Assembly (NCBI GenBank): GCA_015232575.1
Contig: JADFZL010000011.1
Span: forward strand, 62,001 to 126,000
From: Candidatus Rifleibacteriota bacterium
GTDB taxonomy: Bacteria > Muiribacteriota > Ozemobacteria > Ozemobacterales > Ozemobacteraceae
DNA: 64,000 nucleotides
Direction of reading: 5' to 3'
This document shows, piece after piece, positions 34,775 to 43,286 of the stretch; the first letter of the stretch is position 1; every line of letters begins with the position of its first letter. The notes below the pieces were generated by a model that saw only the letters and a list, made by a program, of their open reading frames with translations, was not told the origin of the DNA and did no database searches. The position numbers were made by a program, and so were the translations under genes.

Positions 34775-35515
34775 TTATTGTGATTCGTCAGGCTGAACAT
34801 ATTGATATTCATCTTTTCCGAAGAAAGATGGATATTCTTTATAGCCAGCTTTTCCCTGTTCCTCTGAAAAAGCAAAAAATGCCGCTGCCGATGAAATCAG
34901 AAATAGGAAAGCTCCCTGATCGGGTGTAAAATTAAGGTCAAGGAATGCTGCTGCAATGAGTCCTTCAAGTAAAACCGGGTAATCATCATCTGATGAATCA
35001 ATAAGGAGTCTCTGGAATTTTTCAATGTGTTTTTTCTCTGAAAGAACACTGATTAATTCTGAAGCACGATAATCAGCGCTGCCAAAGTGTTTTCCCAGCC
35101 CGGAATATTGATGAGATCCGGTAATCTTTTCCCCATTCTCGTTGCATTTCATGAGATTAATCATAACAAGTTTGATCCATTCAGAACCACGAACAGTACC
35201 GGTTCTGGTTAGCAGGCCAGCTAATACAGAGTTTACAAGCGGACCTTTTCCGACTGAGCAGTTCATTGCGCTTCTTGATGCCTCATCCCTTATTCCTGGA
35301 TTTGAACATGCATTCAAGACCAGATTAAATTTCTCAGCTTCGATTTCTGTCGGTTTTTTCCCGCAGAGTGTAAAAAAAAGCATTTCGCTGTATGAAAGCG
35401 AACTTACGAGCTGGCCGAAAAAATTTTCACCTCTGAGAAATGAATTTTTTGCTGCAAAAGCATTATGTTTGTCTGGAATTTCCGCCCAGATGGCTGTTTT
35501 AAGCTTCTTTTTCAT
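34775..35515 (-). CDS. Divergent citrate-synthase-like protein B
   Basis: 246 residues. It looks like the citrate synthase/citryl-CoA lyase fold: SSLSYSEMLFFTLCGKKP near residue 40 is the early family helix. ACSNPGIRDEASRSAM aligns with the first catalytic His region but lacks it; GTVRGSEW replaces the HGGA motif. LEGLIAAAFLDLNFTP and AFFAFSEEQ match the C-terminal helices. Both catalytic His positions thus appear lost. It lies 8 bases after the racemase-like gene (ribosome site GAGGT). Probably acts with protein A; the reaction is unknown. Confidence 0.58.
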   Translation of the reverse strand: MKKKLKTAIWAEIPDKHNAFAAKNSFLRGENFFGQLVSSLSYSEMLFFTLCGKKPTEIEAEKFNLVLNACSNPGIRDEASRSAMNCSVGKGPLVNSVLAGLLTRTGTVRGSEWIKLVMINLMKCNENGEKITGSHQYSGLGKHFGSADYRASELISVLSEKKHIEKFQRLLIDSSDDDYPVLLEGLIAAAFLDLNFTPDQGAFLFLISSAAAFFAFSEEQGKAGYKEYPSFFGKDEYQYVQPDESQ

Positions 35516-35522
35516 TTATACC

Positions 35523-36245
35523 TCAGATGTGTGCAACTTTTTCACGAGCAGTTTCTATCATTGTGTCCAAGGGTGTCATCACTCTAATTCCAAAGCGACT
35601 TTTAATTTCTTCATCAAGAACTGGCGCAAATTCAGACAATTCGGGCGATCCGCAGGCGATTACTAAAGCTTTAGCTCCTTTTTCCGCACACTTTTCAACA
35701 ACAGGCAAAGATTTTTCAGCAAGTGATTTGTAATCTGGCTTGATCTTTTTATTCAACCATTCATAAACGTCTACATCCAAATGTTCAGATGAAGCTAAAT
35801 TTTCTGAGAAACCGTACATATCAACTTGCATCTTATTAAAACCCATTAATTCTGGAAGGTGAGTATGCAAAATTGAGAATTTTTTATAAAGAAGGCTTGC
35901 TTTGTGATAGTTTGCCCATGCAAGACCGATGACAGGGAACCTAAGCTCCTTTGATGCTTTTAAAATAGCCGGATCTCCCCAACTGGCAACAACAGCTGCT
36001 TTATATCCATGCTTTTCAGCATCAGACATTTCATTGAAAAATGGGGATTCATACATATGTCCAAATTTTGCCATAAAACCCAGATCAATGTCTTTAACGC
36101 TTTTTGGAAATGGTGGCGAATCAGATTTGGTGAAAACACTTTTTATTTCAACATCTTCGAATTTCTGAAGATATTTACAAGTGTCTTTAAAAACATATTC
36201 CGTCGGACTACTGTGAGCTAGAAAAAGAATTTTAGATGAACTCAT
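35523..36245 (-). CDS. Asp/Glu-racemase superfamily protein
   Basis: Start at ATG 36245 with AAGGGG nine bases upstream; an earlier TTG overlaps that site. 240 residues, right for the hydantoin racemase/maleate isomerase/arylmalonate decarboxylase group. Family motifs are VVASWGDPAILKASKEL with PVIGLA, and ALVIACGSPELSEF. The two-base racemases have a Cys at each of these places; here only the second is kept (Ser/Trp at the first). A single Cys at the second site is the pattern of arylmalonate decarboxylase. First gene of the enzyme-phosphorelay operon. Confidence 0.8.
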   Translation of the reverse strand: MSSSKILFLAHSSPTEYVFKDTCKYLQKFEDVEIKSVFTKSDSPPFPKSVKDIDLGFMAKFGHMYESPFFNEMSDAEKHGYKAAVVASWGDPAILKASKELRFPVIGLAWANYHKASLLYKKFSILHTHLPELMGFNKMQVDMYGFSENLASSEHLDVDVYEWLNKKIKPDYKSLAEKSLPVVEKCAEKGAKALVIACGSPELSEFAPVLDEEIKSRFGIRVMTPLDTMIETAREKVAHI

Positions 36246-36326
36246 TTTTTCATTCCCCTTCAAATTGATATTATGAATTAAAAATAACGCTTATATGGTT
36301 GCTTCAGAAAGAGTAATACTGTAAAA

Positions 36327-36348
36327 TTATGACGTTATGTTATCATAA
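36327..36348. promoter_or_regulatory. Candidate operator dyad upstream of the enzyme-phosphorelay operon
   Basis: TTATGA (36327-36332) and TCATAA (36343-36348) are inverted repeats with a 10-base spacer, centred about 95 bases before the racemase-like start. The 225-base divergent spacer (36264-36488) is otherwise AT-rich with no promoter I would call. Six-base arms in AT-rich DNA can arise by chance. Confidence 0.25.
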
Positions 36349-36488
36349 GTTCCTTTGATCATCAAATAATTGTGATGTAGTTGTGTATTATTTATCATGA
36401 TGGTTGTACCGCATTGGAATGCCGGCTGTTCTTTGCGTTCGTAGCAAATTAAATTTAAAATATCGGAACTGAAGAATGGAGAATTCAG

Positions 36489-37022
36489 ATGGGTTTTTTT
36501 GAGCGAGTTGTAGACTATTTTAAAGCAGATCCAACACAGAGCTGGCCTGTCTCAATGCAAAAAGAATTGATTTTCAATTTTGCCGATCGTACAGTGAATG
36601 GAGCAACATTCGAAAATTCATTCAGGACGCTTGAAGTTTTCGGAAAGCCGAATAACGATAGACCTTTGTATGACAGGATTTTTCAGTATTTTCAACATGG
36701 ACTTGTTGTCGAGCTTGAAAATGAAGAAAAAATTGATTTCTTCGCGTTTGTTTTCCAGAATGATGAATTTCAGAAAGATGAGCATTTTGTTGAGGCAAAG
36801 GCTTCTTTTGTTAATGCAGAAGGCAAAATTCTCTCTCTTTCCAAATCAACATCCATGAACGACATCACGGTTTACATGGGAGATCCGAGGAAAATTGATG
36901 AAGACCCTGAGGAAACAATTCTCTTTTTCAAAATCGACGATCTCATTATTGAATGGGAACTCACTCCAGCAAAAAATCTCAAGCGCGTTAACATTTTTAT
37001 GGCATCCAAAATGATTGGATAA
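36489..37022 (+). CDS. Hypothetical cytoplasmic protein
   Basis: 177 residues, acidic, no signal peptide or membrane segment. Ribosome site GGAGA 7 bases before the ATG. The pattern alternates short beta strands (LVVELENEEKIDFFAFVF, ILFFKIDDLIIEWEL) and resembles no family I know. Single gene with its own bidirectional terminator. It is divergent from the enzyme-phosphorelay operon, sharing a 225-base spacer, so co-regulation is possible but unproven. Confidence 0.75.
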   Translation: MGFFERVVDYFKADPTQSWPVSMQKELIFNFADRTVNGATFENSFRTLEVFGKPNNDRPLYDRIFQYFQHGLVVELENEEKIDFFAFVFQNDEFQKDEHFVEAKASFVNAEGKILSLSKSTSMNDITVYMGDPRKIDEDPEETILFFKIDDLIIEWELTPAKNLKRVNIFMASKMIG

Positions 37023-37029
37023 AATCAAG

Positions 37030-37061
37030 CAGGAGACCGCTTTGTTGAACGGTCTCCTGCA
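37030..37061. terminator. Bidirectional terminator hairpin
   Basis: Perfect 11-bp stem: 37030-37040 (GCAGGAGACCG) pairs with 37051-37061, 10-base loop. It lies between two convergent genes, 8 bases past one stop and 23 before the other. Followed by ATAATTT on the plus side, so only a weak U-tract. Confidence 0.65.
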
Positions 37062-37083
37062 TAATTTAGCTATTATGGATTTT

Positions 37084-37680
37084 TTACAGCTCCCAGCCTC
37101 GTTCGAAGGCTTTTTTGTTTAATTCGAGGATTTTTGGTGGAATCATTTCACAGATAACTTCAATCCAGGCATCTTTGTTGAAAAGCGGAAGATTCTTGGC
37201 GAGAATTCCCATGAGAATGATATTAACGCATTTCGGGTTCCCAAGGGCTGTTGCTTCTGCCAGAACATCAAATGACAGAACTTTCGGGAAATGGTTTTTA
37301 AGAATTTCGATAATGTTTTCAGGATATTTTGAATTCCCGGCTGATACTGACATTGGGAGGATTTTCTGATTGCTGGTGATAATGAGTCCATGAGGACGTG
37401 TATAATCAGCCCAGCGCAAAGCTTCGAGCTGCTCGAATGATATCAGAATATCCGCTTCACCTTTCCTGATCAATGGCGATCTGACTTCCTTGCCGAATTT
37501 GACCTGGCTGACCACACTTCCGCCTCTCTGAGCCATTCCGTGAACCTCAGATTTTTTGACGTCGAAACCTGATTTAAGTGCGGTTTCAGCAAGAATATTA
37601 CTCGCAAGCAGAGTTCCCTGACCGCCGACACCACATAAAATAACGTTTGTTGTCATATTGTCACAGTATCCGTTCATCAT
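37084..37680 (-). CDS. iorB: Indolepyruvate:ferredoxin oxidoreductase, beta subunit
   Basis: The frame is open from 37737, but ATGATG at 37680/37677 is preferred. It overlaps the iorA stop (ATGATGA) and has GCAGGTG just upstream, giving 198 residues, usual for IorB. Motifs of the gamma-type domain of 2-oxoacid:ferredoxin oxidoreductases are clear: ILCGVGGQGTLLASNILA, SEVHGMAQRGGSVVSQVKFG, SPLI. With IorA it oxidatively decarboxylates aryl pyruvates from aromatic amino acids to aryl-acetyl-CoA, reducing ferredoxin. Strongly oxygen-sensitive in known members, which fits an anaerobe. Confidence 0.94.
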   Translation of the reverse strand: MMNGYCDNMTTNVILCGVGGQGTLLASNILAETALKSGFDVKKSEVHGMAQRGGSVVSQVKFGKEVRSPLIRKGEADILISFEQLEALRWADYTRPHGLIITSNQKILPMSVSAGNSKYPENIIEILKNHFPKVLSFDVLAEATALGNPKCVNIILMGILAKNLPLFNKDAWIEVICEMIPPKILELNKKAFERGWEL

Positions 37681-39452
37681 TTCACCTGCCCTGCTTTTAA
37701 TGCACCAGGTTTGCAGACCTTGACGCATAATCCGCATTCAACACAAATCGCTGTGTTTATCTGTGTCTTGCTATCTGTCTGATCTTTTTCAATCGCCGGG
37801 CAACCGAGTTTCCAGCACATTCCGCATTTTACGCATTTTACCTTGTCAACTATGACTGGAGTCTTTTCAGGCTTGTACCCCTTCAACAGATAGCACGGTC
37901 TTTTTGTAATAATAACACTCGGTTTTTCAAACGCGAGCGCTTCTTTGATTGTGTCTTCGGTTGCTTTCAGATCAAACGGATCAATCGTTTTTACAAATTC
38001 GACACCACATGCACGGCAGAGATCTTCAATGTTGACTTTCTTCGTCTCAGCGCCCTTCAGTGTATAACCCGAACCCGGATTCTGCTGATGTCCGGTCATG
38101 GCTGTAATTGAATTGTCAAGAATAATTGTCAGGTGCCTTCCCTGATTGTAAACTGTGTCAATCAGTCCGGTGATTCCAGAATGGAAAAACGTGGATTCGC
38201 CGATTACAGCGGCCAGTTTTCCATGAATTTTTTCCTTCATGGCTTTTTCAATTCCAAGGGCGTTGGTTATTGATGCGCCCATGCAGACTATTGTGTGCAT
38301 GGCATTATGTGGAGCAAATGCGCCAAGGCTGTAGCAGCCAATGTCGCCGGTTACAGTAACATCATGTTTTCTCAACATGTAAAAAACCCCGCGGTGAGGG
38401 CATCCGGGGCAGAGAACAGGTGGCCTGAGCGGAATATCGGCCTGTTCAATTTTTACAGTTTTTGGTGAATGTGCATCTGAAAAATCAAAAAGCTTTTCAT
38501 GCAGAACATCTGGGCTCAATTCGCCGCAAATCGGGATTCGGTCTTTTCCAATGACGGAAATTCCGAGAGCCTTAACCTGCTCTTCGATAATCGGGTCATT
38601 TTCCTCGATTACGATTACAGTTTTCACACGTGCCGCGAATTTCTTTATAAGTTCTCTCGGAAACGGATAAGGCAACCCAAGTTTCAGAAAAGAAGCTTTG
38701 GGGAAAATTTCTTTTGCATGCTGATAACTGATTCCGGATGTAATTATTCCAACTTCGCTGTCTCGGAATTCGATCTTATTCCATTGGCAGTTTTCTGCAA
38801 CAGCTTCAACTTCCTTCATGCGTTCTTCAACTTTTACATGCAACTTTCTTGCATTTTGTGGAAGAACACAGTATTTTGTCATTTTGCGTTCGAACTGCCG
38901 CTGAGGAGCTTCCTGGCGTGGTTCAAGCAGTACAACGCCTTCAGAATGTGAAATTCTGGTGGTTGTTCTCAAAAGAACGGGTGTGTCAAAGCGCTCCGAA
39001 AGTTCAAAAGCCGCTTTGGTCATATCTTTTGCTTCCTGGGAATCGCTTGGCTCAAACATCGGAATCTTCGCCATTCTGGCGTAATGTCTGTTGTCCTGTT
39101 CATTCTGGGAAGAGTGCATTCCGGGGTCATCAGCTGTGACTATTACCATTCCGCCTTCGATACCGGTATAAGCCACCGTAAAAAACGGGTCTGCAGCGAC
39201 ATTTAGCCCAACATGTTTCTGTGCACACAAGGTACGTGTCCCAGAATATGCTGCGCCAATTACGGTTTCCATGGCTGTTTTTTCATTAACCGACCACTGA
39301 GCGTCTATTTCCGGATATTTTCCAATATATTCCAGGATCTCAGTTGATGGGGTTCCGGGGTATGCTGCTGCGAATTTCACACCTCCTTCCCATGCGCCGC
39401 GGGCTATTGCGGCATTTCCTGACATAACTGCTGTTTTTCTTTCAATACTCAT
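37677..39452 (-). CDS. iorA: Indolepyruvate:ferredoxin oxidoreductase, alpha subunit
   Basis: Start at ATG 39452, with AGGAGG five bases upstream; earlier codons of the open frame are unsupported. 591 residues. The N-terminal domain has AAAYPGTPSTEILEYIG, the ThDP-binding domain PVLCPGCPHRGVFYML with GDIGCYSLGAFAPHN, and the C-terminus two 4Fe-4S motifs (CVKCGMCWKLGCP, CVECGLCVKVCKP). Catalytic partner of iorB, translationally coupled. The two genes are together a complete enzyme. The 39453-39686 upstream spacer is AT-rich without a clear promoter. Confidence 0.97.
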   Translation of the reverse strand: MSIERKTAVMSGNAAIARGAWEGGVKFAAAYPGTPSTEILEYIGKYPEIDAQWSVNEKTAMETVIGAAYSGTRTLCAQKHVGLNVAADPFFTVAYTGIEGGMVIVTADDPGMHSSQNEQDNRHYARMAKIPMFEPSDSQEAKDMTKAAFELSERFDTPVLLRTTTRISHSEGVVLLEPRQEAPQRQFERKMTKYCVLPQNARKLHVKVEERMKEVEAVAENCQWNKIEFRDSEVGIITSGISYQHAKEIFPKASFLKLGLPYPFPRELIKKFAARVKTVIVIEENDPIIEEQVKALGISVIGKDRIPICGELSPDVLHEKLFDFSDAHSPKTVKIEQADIPLRPPVLCPGCPHRGVFYMLRKHDVTVTGDIGCYSLGAFAPHNAMHTIVCMGASITNALGIEKAMKEKIHGKLAAVIGESTFFHSGITGLIDTVYNQGRHLTIILDNSITAMTGHQQNPGSGYTLKGAETKKVNIEDLCRACGVEFVKTIDPFDLKATEDTIKEALAFEKPSVIITKRPCYLLKGYKPEKTPVIVDKVKCVKCGMCWKLGCPAIEKDQTDSKTQINTAICVECGLCVKVCKPGALKAGQVK

Positions 39453-39686
39453 CCTTTCCTCCTGAGAAATTGTCTGTTTATATGATTGAATAAGCAAATC
39501 TCACTTGATCGACTTGCGCCGATGCGTGAGAAAGTAAAATCAATTGATTAACTTATGCAATCGTTTATTTATTTTCTATTCTATTTTTTTCTTCTCAATA
39601 ATTTGGGACAGACCATTTCTATCTACCATTTACTGAGCAAATGCCTGTTTTCTATCTTTTATAAATGTCCATTCCTGTTTGGAAAA

Positions 39687-40202
39687 TTACCAGTAGTGAT
39701 GGGCGCTGTCTTTTGAACCATCAGGTCCCATCTGTCCGTTCATTCCTATCCAGCGCGGCCCTAGCCTGATTGCACATACAACTCCTCTGCCACCCATGCT
39801 GGAGTTGCTTCCGATTATCCACAAGCCTGTGTTATCGGTGTTGTAGAATCTGTAGCTGGATCCGGGCCAGGCATATCCCCAGCGGCTTGCGGCTTCGGGG
39901 CAAATGAACAGCTTGGTATCCTTGGCAACTTCGTTCAGTGGAAGAGCTGCGTTGGAGTGTTTCCAGCGAAGATTTCCCTGACGATCAACCCATGCGTATC
40001 TGTTCTTTCCGGAATCCAGCTCGAAATTCTTTGCTTCCCAGAGGGAAATTATGCTTTCAATGGACTTCTGGTTCGAAAGACACGACTTTGCTCTTGCTTC
40101 AGCGGCTATGCTCTGGTATTTAGGGATGGCAATGGCTACCAGAATTCCGATGACCAGAACAACTATCAATAGTTCAACAAATGTAAATCCAATCTTTTTC
40201 AT
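39687..40202 (-). CDS. Major-type pseudopilin (GspG/PulG-like)
   Basis: Start at ATG 40202: GGGAG is 7 bases upstream of it but directly abuts the earlier ATG at 40208. The leader MKKIG is cleaved before FTFVELLIVVLVIGILVAIAIP, with Glu at +5. 171 residues. The body has ARAKSCLSNQKSIESIISLW and a Cys/Trp/Tyr-rich C-terminus (FICPEAASRWGYAWPG, DSAHHYW). Such subunits polymerise into the pseudopilus or a type IV pilus. It lies 38 bases behind the GspF gene, end of the cluster. Confidence 0.92.
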   Translation of the reverse strand: MKKIGFTFVELLIVVLVIGILVAIAIPKYQSIAAEARAKSCLSNQKSIESIISLWEAKNFELDSGKNRYAWVDRQGNLRWKHSNAALPLNEVAKDTKLFICPEAASRWGYAWPGSSYRFYNTDNTGLWIIGSNSSMGGRGVVCAIRLGPRWIGMNGQMGPDGSKDSAHHYW

Positions 40203-40246
40203 TGGCATCTCCCGGATATTATCCTTAACATATATAAACCATAAGA

Positions 40247-41521
40247 TTAACGCAAGACTTTAATTATGTCAAACAATGGTAAATACATAGCAAGTGCAAT
40301 CAATACCACAAACAGTGATAAGAAAAGGACCAGAGCCGGTTCTACAAGGCTCACAAAAATTTCAATTTTTCCCTCCAGTTCTCTTTCAAAAATTATTGAA
40401 GCTCTTTCAAGCATTTCTCCGATGTTTCCGCCTCGTTCACCCACGTCAGCCATTAATATGAGGCTTTCCGGGAATAAATCAGGGGTTCTTGACATGTTCA
40501 TTGAAACTGACTCGCCTCGTGCAATTCCTTCCCGGATAGTTTTTATTGTATCCTTGAAGTGTTGATTGCTTTGCGCTCTCTCAACAGCAGTGAGAGACGT
40601 AAGAATTGGAACACCGCATTTCAACATGGTTCCAAGGGTACTGGAAAAAAGTGATAGCTCAGCCGTCTTTGATAACTCTCCAGCAAAAGGGATATTTAAC
40701 AGCAGATGTCCAAAAAAACGTCTGAACTCAACGTTTTCAAAGGCTTGGGCAAAAGCTTTCCTAATAAGAATTATGATAATAAAAATAAAAATCGGTCCGG
40801 AAATCCAGGGTGAAATTGGAATCTGTTTTGGAAGATACAAAATCATTTCAGTGACGTTTATTAAAGAGTCTGAAATTCCTATCAGAAGTCTTGTTGGAAT
40901 GGGAAGAAGCGCTCCCTTTGCCTCAAGTTTTTCAACAAAAACCGGAAATACCCACAAAAGTAATATGGCAGACACTGTAAATGTCATTATCATCAAAATC
41001 AGCGGATAAATCATTGATCTGAGAAATTTTGAACGTATTCGCGCCATTGAATCATAAATGCGTGAATATTTTGTTACGACTTCGTCTAAAATGCCGCCAA
41101 CTTCTCCAACTTCAACCATTGTGATGAACAGATTTGAAAATACGTCCTGATGAGATTTCAGAGCTTCTGAAAACGATTTTCCCATCTCAAGCTTTTCTTT
41201 GAGGTCTTTTACAATATTTTTCAGCTCACCTGCGGGAAGCTGTCTGAAAAGAGCCTGCAAAGACATTATCAGCGGGCATCCTGAGCTTATCAGGCTCGAA
41301 AGCTGAATGAAAAAGTAATTCATTTTACTGGTCGGAATTTTTCGATATGACTTGGACAAAGCCATAGTTACAAGTGTTGAAGCAGGCTCTATTGAAGTTA
41401 CAAAATATTGACGCTCAATAAGCCAGTTACCCACCTCTTCAATTCCGGGGGCGTCCATGTAGCCTTCTACCGGCTTTCCATTTGCATCTGAAGCTTTGTA
41501 GTAAAATTTTTTCGGGGGCAT
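40247..41521 (-). CDS. gspF: Inner-membrane platform protein GspF/PilC
   Basis: 424 residues, usual size. Two GspF domains (about 75-200 and 280-400) each precede hydrophobic helices (YPLILMIMTFTVSAILLLWVF, PALVLFLSLFVVLIALAMYLP). Family signatures LSSLISSGCPLIMSLQAL and LSLFSSTLGTMLKCGVPIL mark the two halves. It anchors the assembly ATPase in the membrane during pseudopilus or pilus growth. One base overlap with gspE (ATG at 41521 shares the stop). Neither a retraction ATPase nor a secretin is in the window, so type II secretion and type IV pilus cannot be told apart. Confidence 0.94.
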   Translation of the reverse strand: MPPKKFYYKASDANGKPVEGYMDAPGIEEVGNWLIERQYFVTSIEPASTLVTMALSKSYRKIPTSKMNYFFIQLSSLISSGCPLIMSLQALFRQLPAGELKNIVKDLKEKLEMGKSFSEALKSHQDVFSNLFITMVEVGEVGGILDEVVTKYSRIYDSMARIRSKFLRSMIYPLILMIMTFTVSAILLLWVFPVFVEKLEAKGALLPIPTRLLIGISDSLINVTEMILYLPKQIPISPWISGPIFIFIIIILIRKAFAQAFENVEFRRFFGHLLLNIPFAGELSKTAELSLFSSTLGTMLKCGVPILTSLTAVERAQSNQHFKDTIKTIREGIARGESVSMNMSRTPDLFPESLILMADVGERGGNIGEMLERASIIFERELEGKIEIFVSLVEPALVLFLSLFVVLIALAMYLPLFDIIKVLR

Positions 41522-43278
41522 CAGACTTTTTCCGGTGTTTTTGTTATTCGGGAAGGCTCAGCATCATCTCTGTGTGTGATTCTGAAAACCTCTTCGGCCG
41601 TTGTTATGCCTTTAACAGCTTTTCTGAAACCATCTTCCCGCATTGTCCGCATTCCATGAGCAATTGCCGCCTGCCGTATGGTTCTCGCAGATGCAGACTG
41701 AAGGATAAGAGAGTGAATTTCATCGTTGACAGTCATTATTTCATGAATTGCCGTACGCCCGATATAACCGCTTCTTCTGCAAGTAAGGCATCCTGAGCCA
41801 ATACTGAGCTTCTGAAAATCAATTTTGTATCGGGAAATTTCATCAAAAACCTGTTTTGTCGGTACAATTTGCATTCTGCATGCAGGGCAGATCTTTCTGA
41901 CAAGCCTCTGTGCTCCGACGCCAACAATTGCTGATGCTGCAAGATACGGCTCAGTTCCCATTTCTACAAGACGTGTAATAGCTGATGCTGCATCGTTTGT
42001 GTGAAGGGTGGAAAAGACAAGATGCCCTGTCAGGGCGGCTTCTATGGCAATCTGCGCAGTTTCAAAATCTCTGATTTCACCAATCAGAATTACATTCGGA
42101 TCTTGTCTGAGAACCGATCTCAGAATTCGTGCAAAAGAAAGACCTATTTCAGAGCGCACCTGTACCTGATTTATTCCGGCAAATTGATACTCAACCGGAT
42201 CTTCTGCAGTCGTAATATTAATATTTCCGCTTTTTATAAAATTTATTGCTGCATACAGAGTTGATGTTTTACCCGAGCCAGTGGGGCCGGTCATCAGTAT
42301 TATTCCATTTGGCGATCTGGAAAGCTGTTTGAAAAGTGCAAGAAGTTCTTCGTCAAAACCAACCTGTTCGAGAGAAAGCTGAAGCCTGCTTTTGTCAAGT
42401 ATTCTTATTACGATTTTTTCCCCGAAAACTGTCGGAAGCGAAGATACTCTGAGGTCAATAGCCGTATCTCTTACTTTAACTTTAATTCTTCCGTCCTGTG
42501 GAAGGCGCTTTTCAGAAATATCCATGTGCGCCATGATTTTCAGTCTTGAAAGAAGCTCGCCCTGAATATTTTTTGGAGCTTTCATCAGTTCAGAAAGAAG
42601 CCCGTCGATACGATATCTTATTCTCAGAAACTCCTCGTCAGGCTCAATGTGAATGTCGCTTGCCTTGTCAGCAACCGCCTGCTGAATGATTGTATTAACA
42701 AGATTTATGATCGGAACAGATACTTCTTCACTTCCCAGATCAAATGTGTTGAAGAATTGTTCGTCCAGATGCATGAATGGATCACGCTTCTCGGCGGAAA
42801 GAGTATCAACTGCCGCTTTGAGATTTTCGCTTGTTCCAAAATAATTTCTGATTGCCGCTTCAATCTGTGATTCGGGGCTGATTACAGGGTCAATTTCAAA
42901 ACCGGTCTGGTGATTGATTTCATCGATAATGAAGACATCCAGCGGGTCTGTCATGGTTATTTTAAGGCGATTTCCATTTAATTGAACAGGTATCAGATTA
43001 TGCGAACGTACAATTCCTTCAGGTATTGTTGTTAAAATTTCTGCTGGAATAGTAACGTGGTTCAGATCAAGGAATTCAATGTTCATCTGGTTGGCGAGAG
43101 TTGAAGCAATTCTTTCTTCAGTGGCAAGTCCCATTTCAACAAGGACTTTTCCAAGGCGTTTGCCCATGGATTTCTGCCTCTGGAGTGCTTCTTTCAGCTG
43201 ATCCGGGGTGATAAGACCTGCCTGGGCGAGAATATCACCCAGCCGCATTCTTGAGCCTCCGGCTGTTTTGTGTTGCAT
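41521..43278 (-). CDS. gspE: Assembly ATPase GspE/PilB
   Basis: 585 residues from ATG 43278 (AGAGGAA upstream); ATG 43248, with GGAGG, is an equally good start at the classic MRLGDIL. N-terminal MshEN/GSPII_E domain about 11-150, which in relatives binds cyclic di-GMP. Walker A GPTGSGKT (about 330-337), Walker B region ILIGEIRD, His box TLHTNDAASAITRL, tetracysteine zinc site CPAC and CLTCRRSGYIGR. Hydrolyses ATP to drive pseudopilin assembly. It is in an operon with gspF, a TPR protein and a cupin protein. Confidence 0.96.
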   Translation of the reverse strand: MQHKTAGGSRMRLGDILAQAGLITPDQLKEALQRQKSMGKRLGKVLVEMGLATEERIASTLANQMNIEFLDLNHVTIPAEILTTIPEGIVRSHNLIPVQLNGNRLKITMTDPLDVFIIDEINHQTGFEIDPVISPESQIEAAIRNYFGTSENLKAAVDTLSAEKRDPFMHLDEQFFNTFDLGSEEVSVPIINLVNTIIQQAVADKASDIHIEPDEEFLRIRYRIDGLLSELMKAPKNIQGELLSRLKIMAHMDISEKRLPQDGRIKVKVRDTAIDLRVSSLPTVFGEKIVIRILDKSRLQLSLEQVGFDEELLALFKQLSRSPNGIILMTGPTGSGKTSTLYAAINFIKSGNINITTAEDPVEYQFAGINQVQVRSEIGLSFARILRSVLRQDPNVILIGEIRDFETAQIAIEAALTGHLVFSTLHTNDAASAITRLVEMGTEPYLAASAIVGVGAQRLVRKICPACRMQIVPTKQVFDEISRYKIDFQKLSIGSGCLTCRRSGYIGRTAIHEIMTVNDEIHSLILQSASARTIRQAAIAHGMRTMREDGFRKAVKGITTAEEVFRITHRDDAEPSRITKTPEKV

Positions 43279-43286
43279 TTATTCCT

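Noticed and set aside
35142..35666. 174-codon plus-strand frame across two minus-strand genes
   Set aside because: Antisense shadow of the citrate-synthase-like and racemase-like genes, which have ribosome sites and family motifs.
38499..38951. 150-codon plus-strand frame inside iorA
   Set aside because: Antisense to a fully motif-supported gene.
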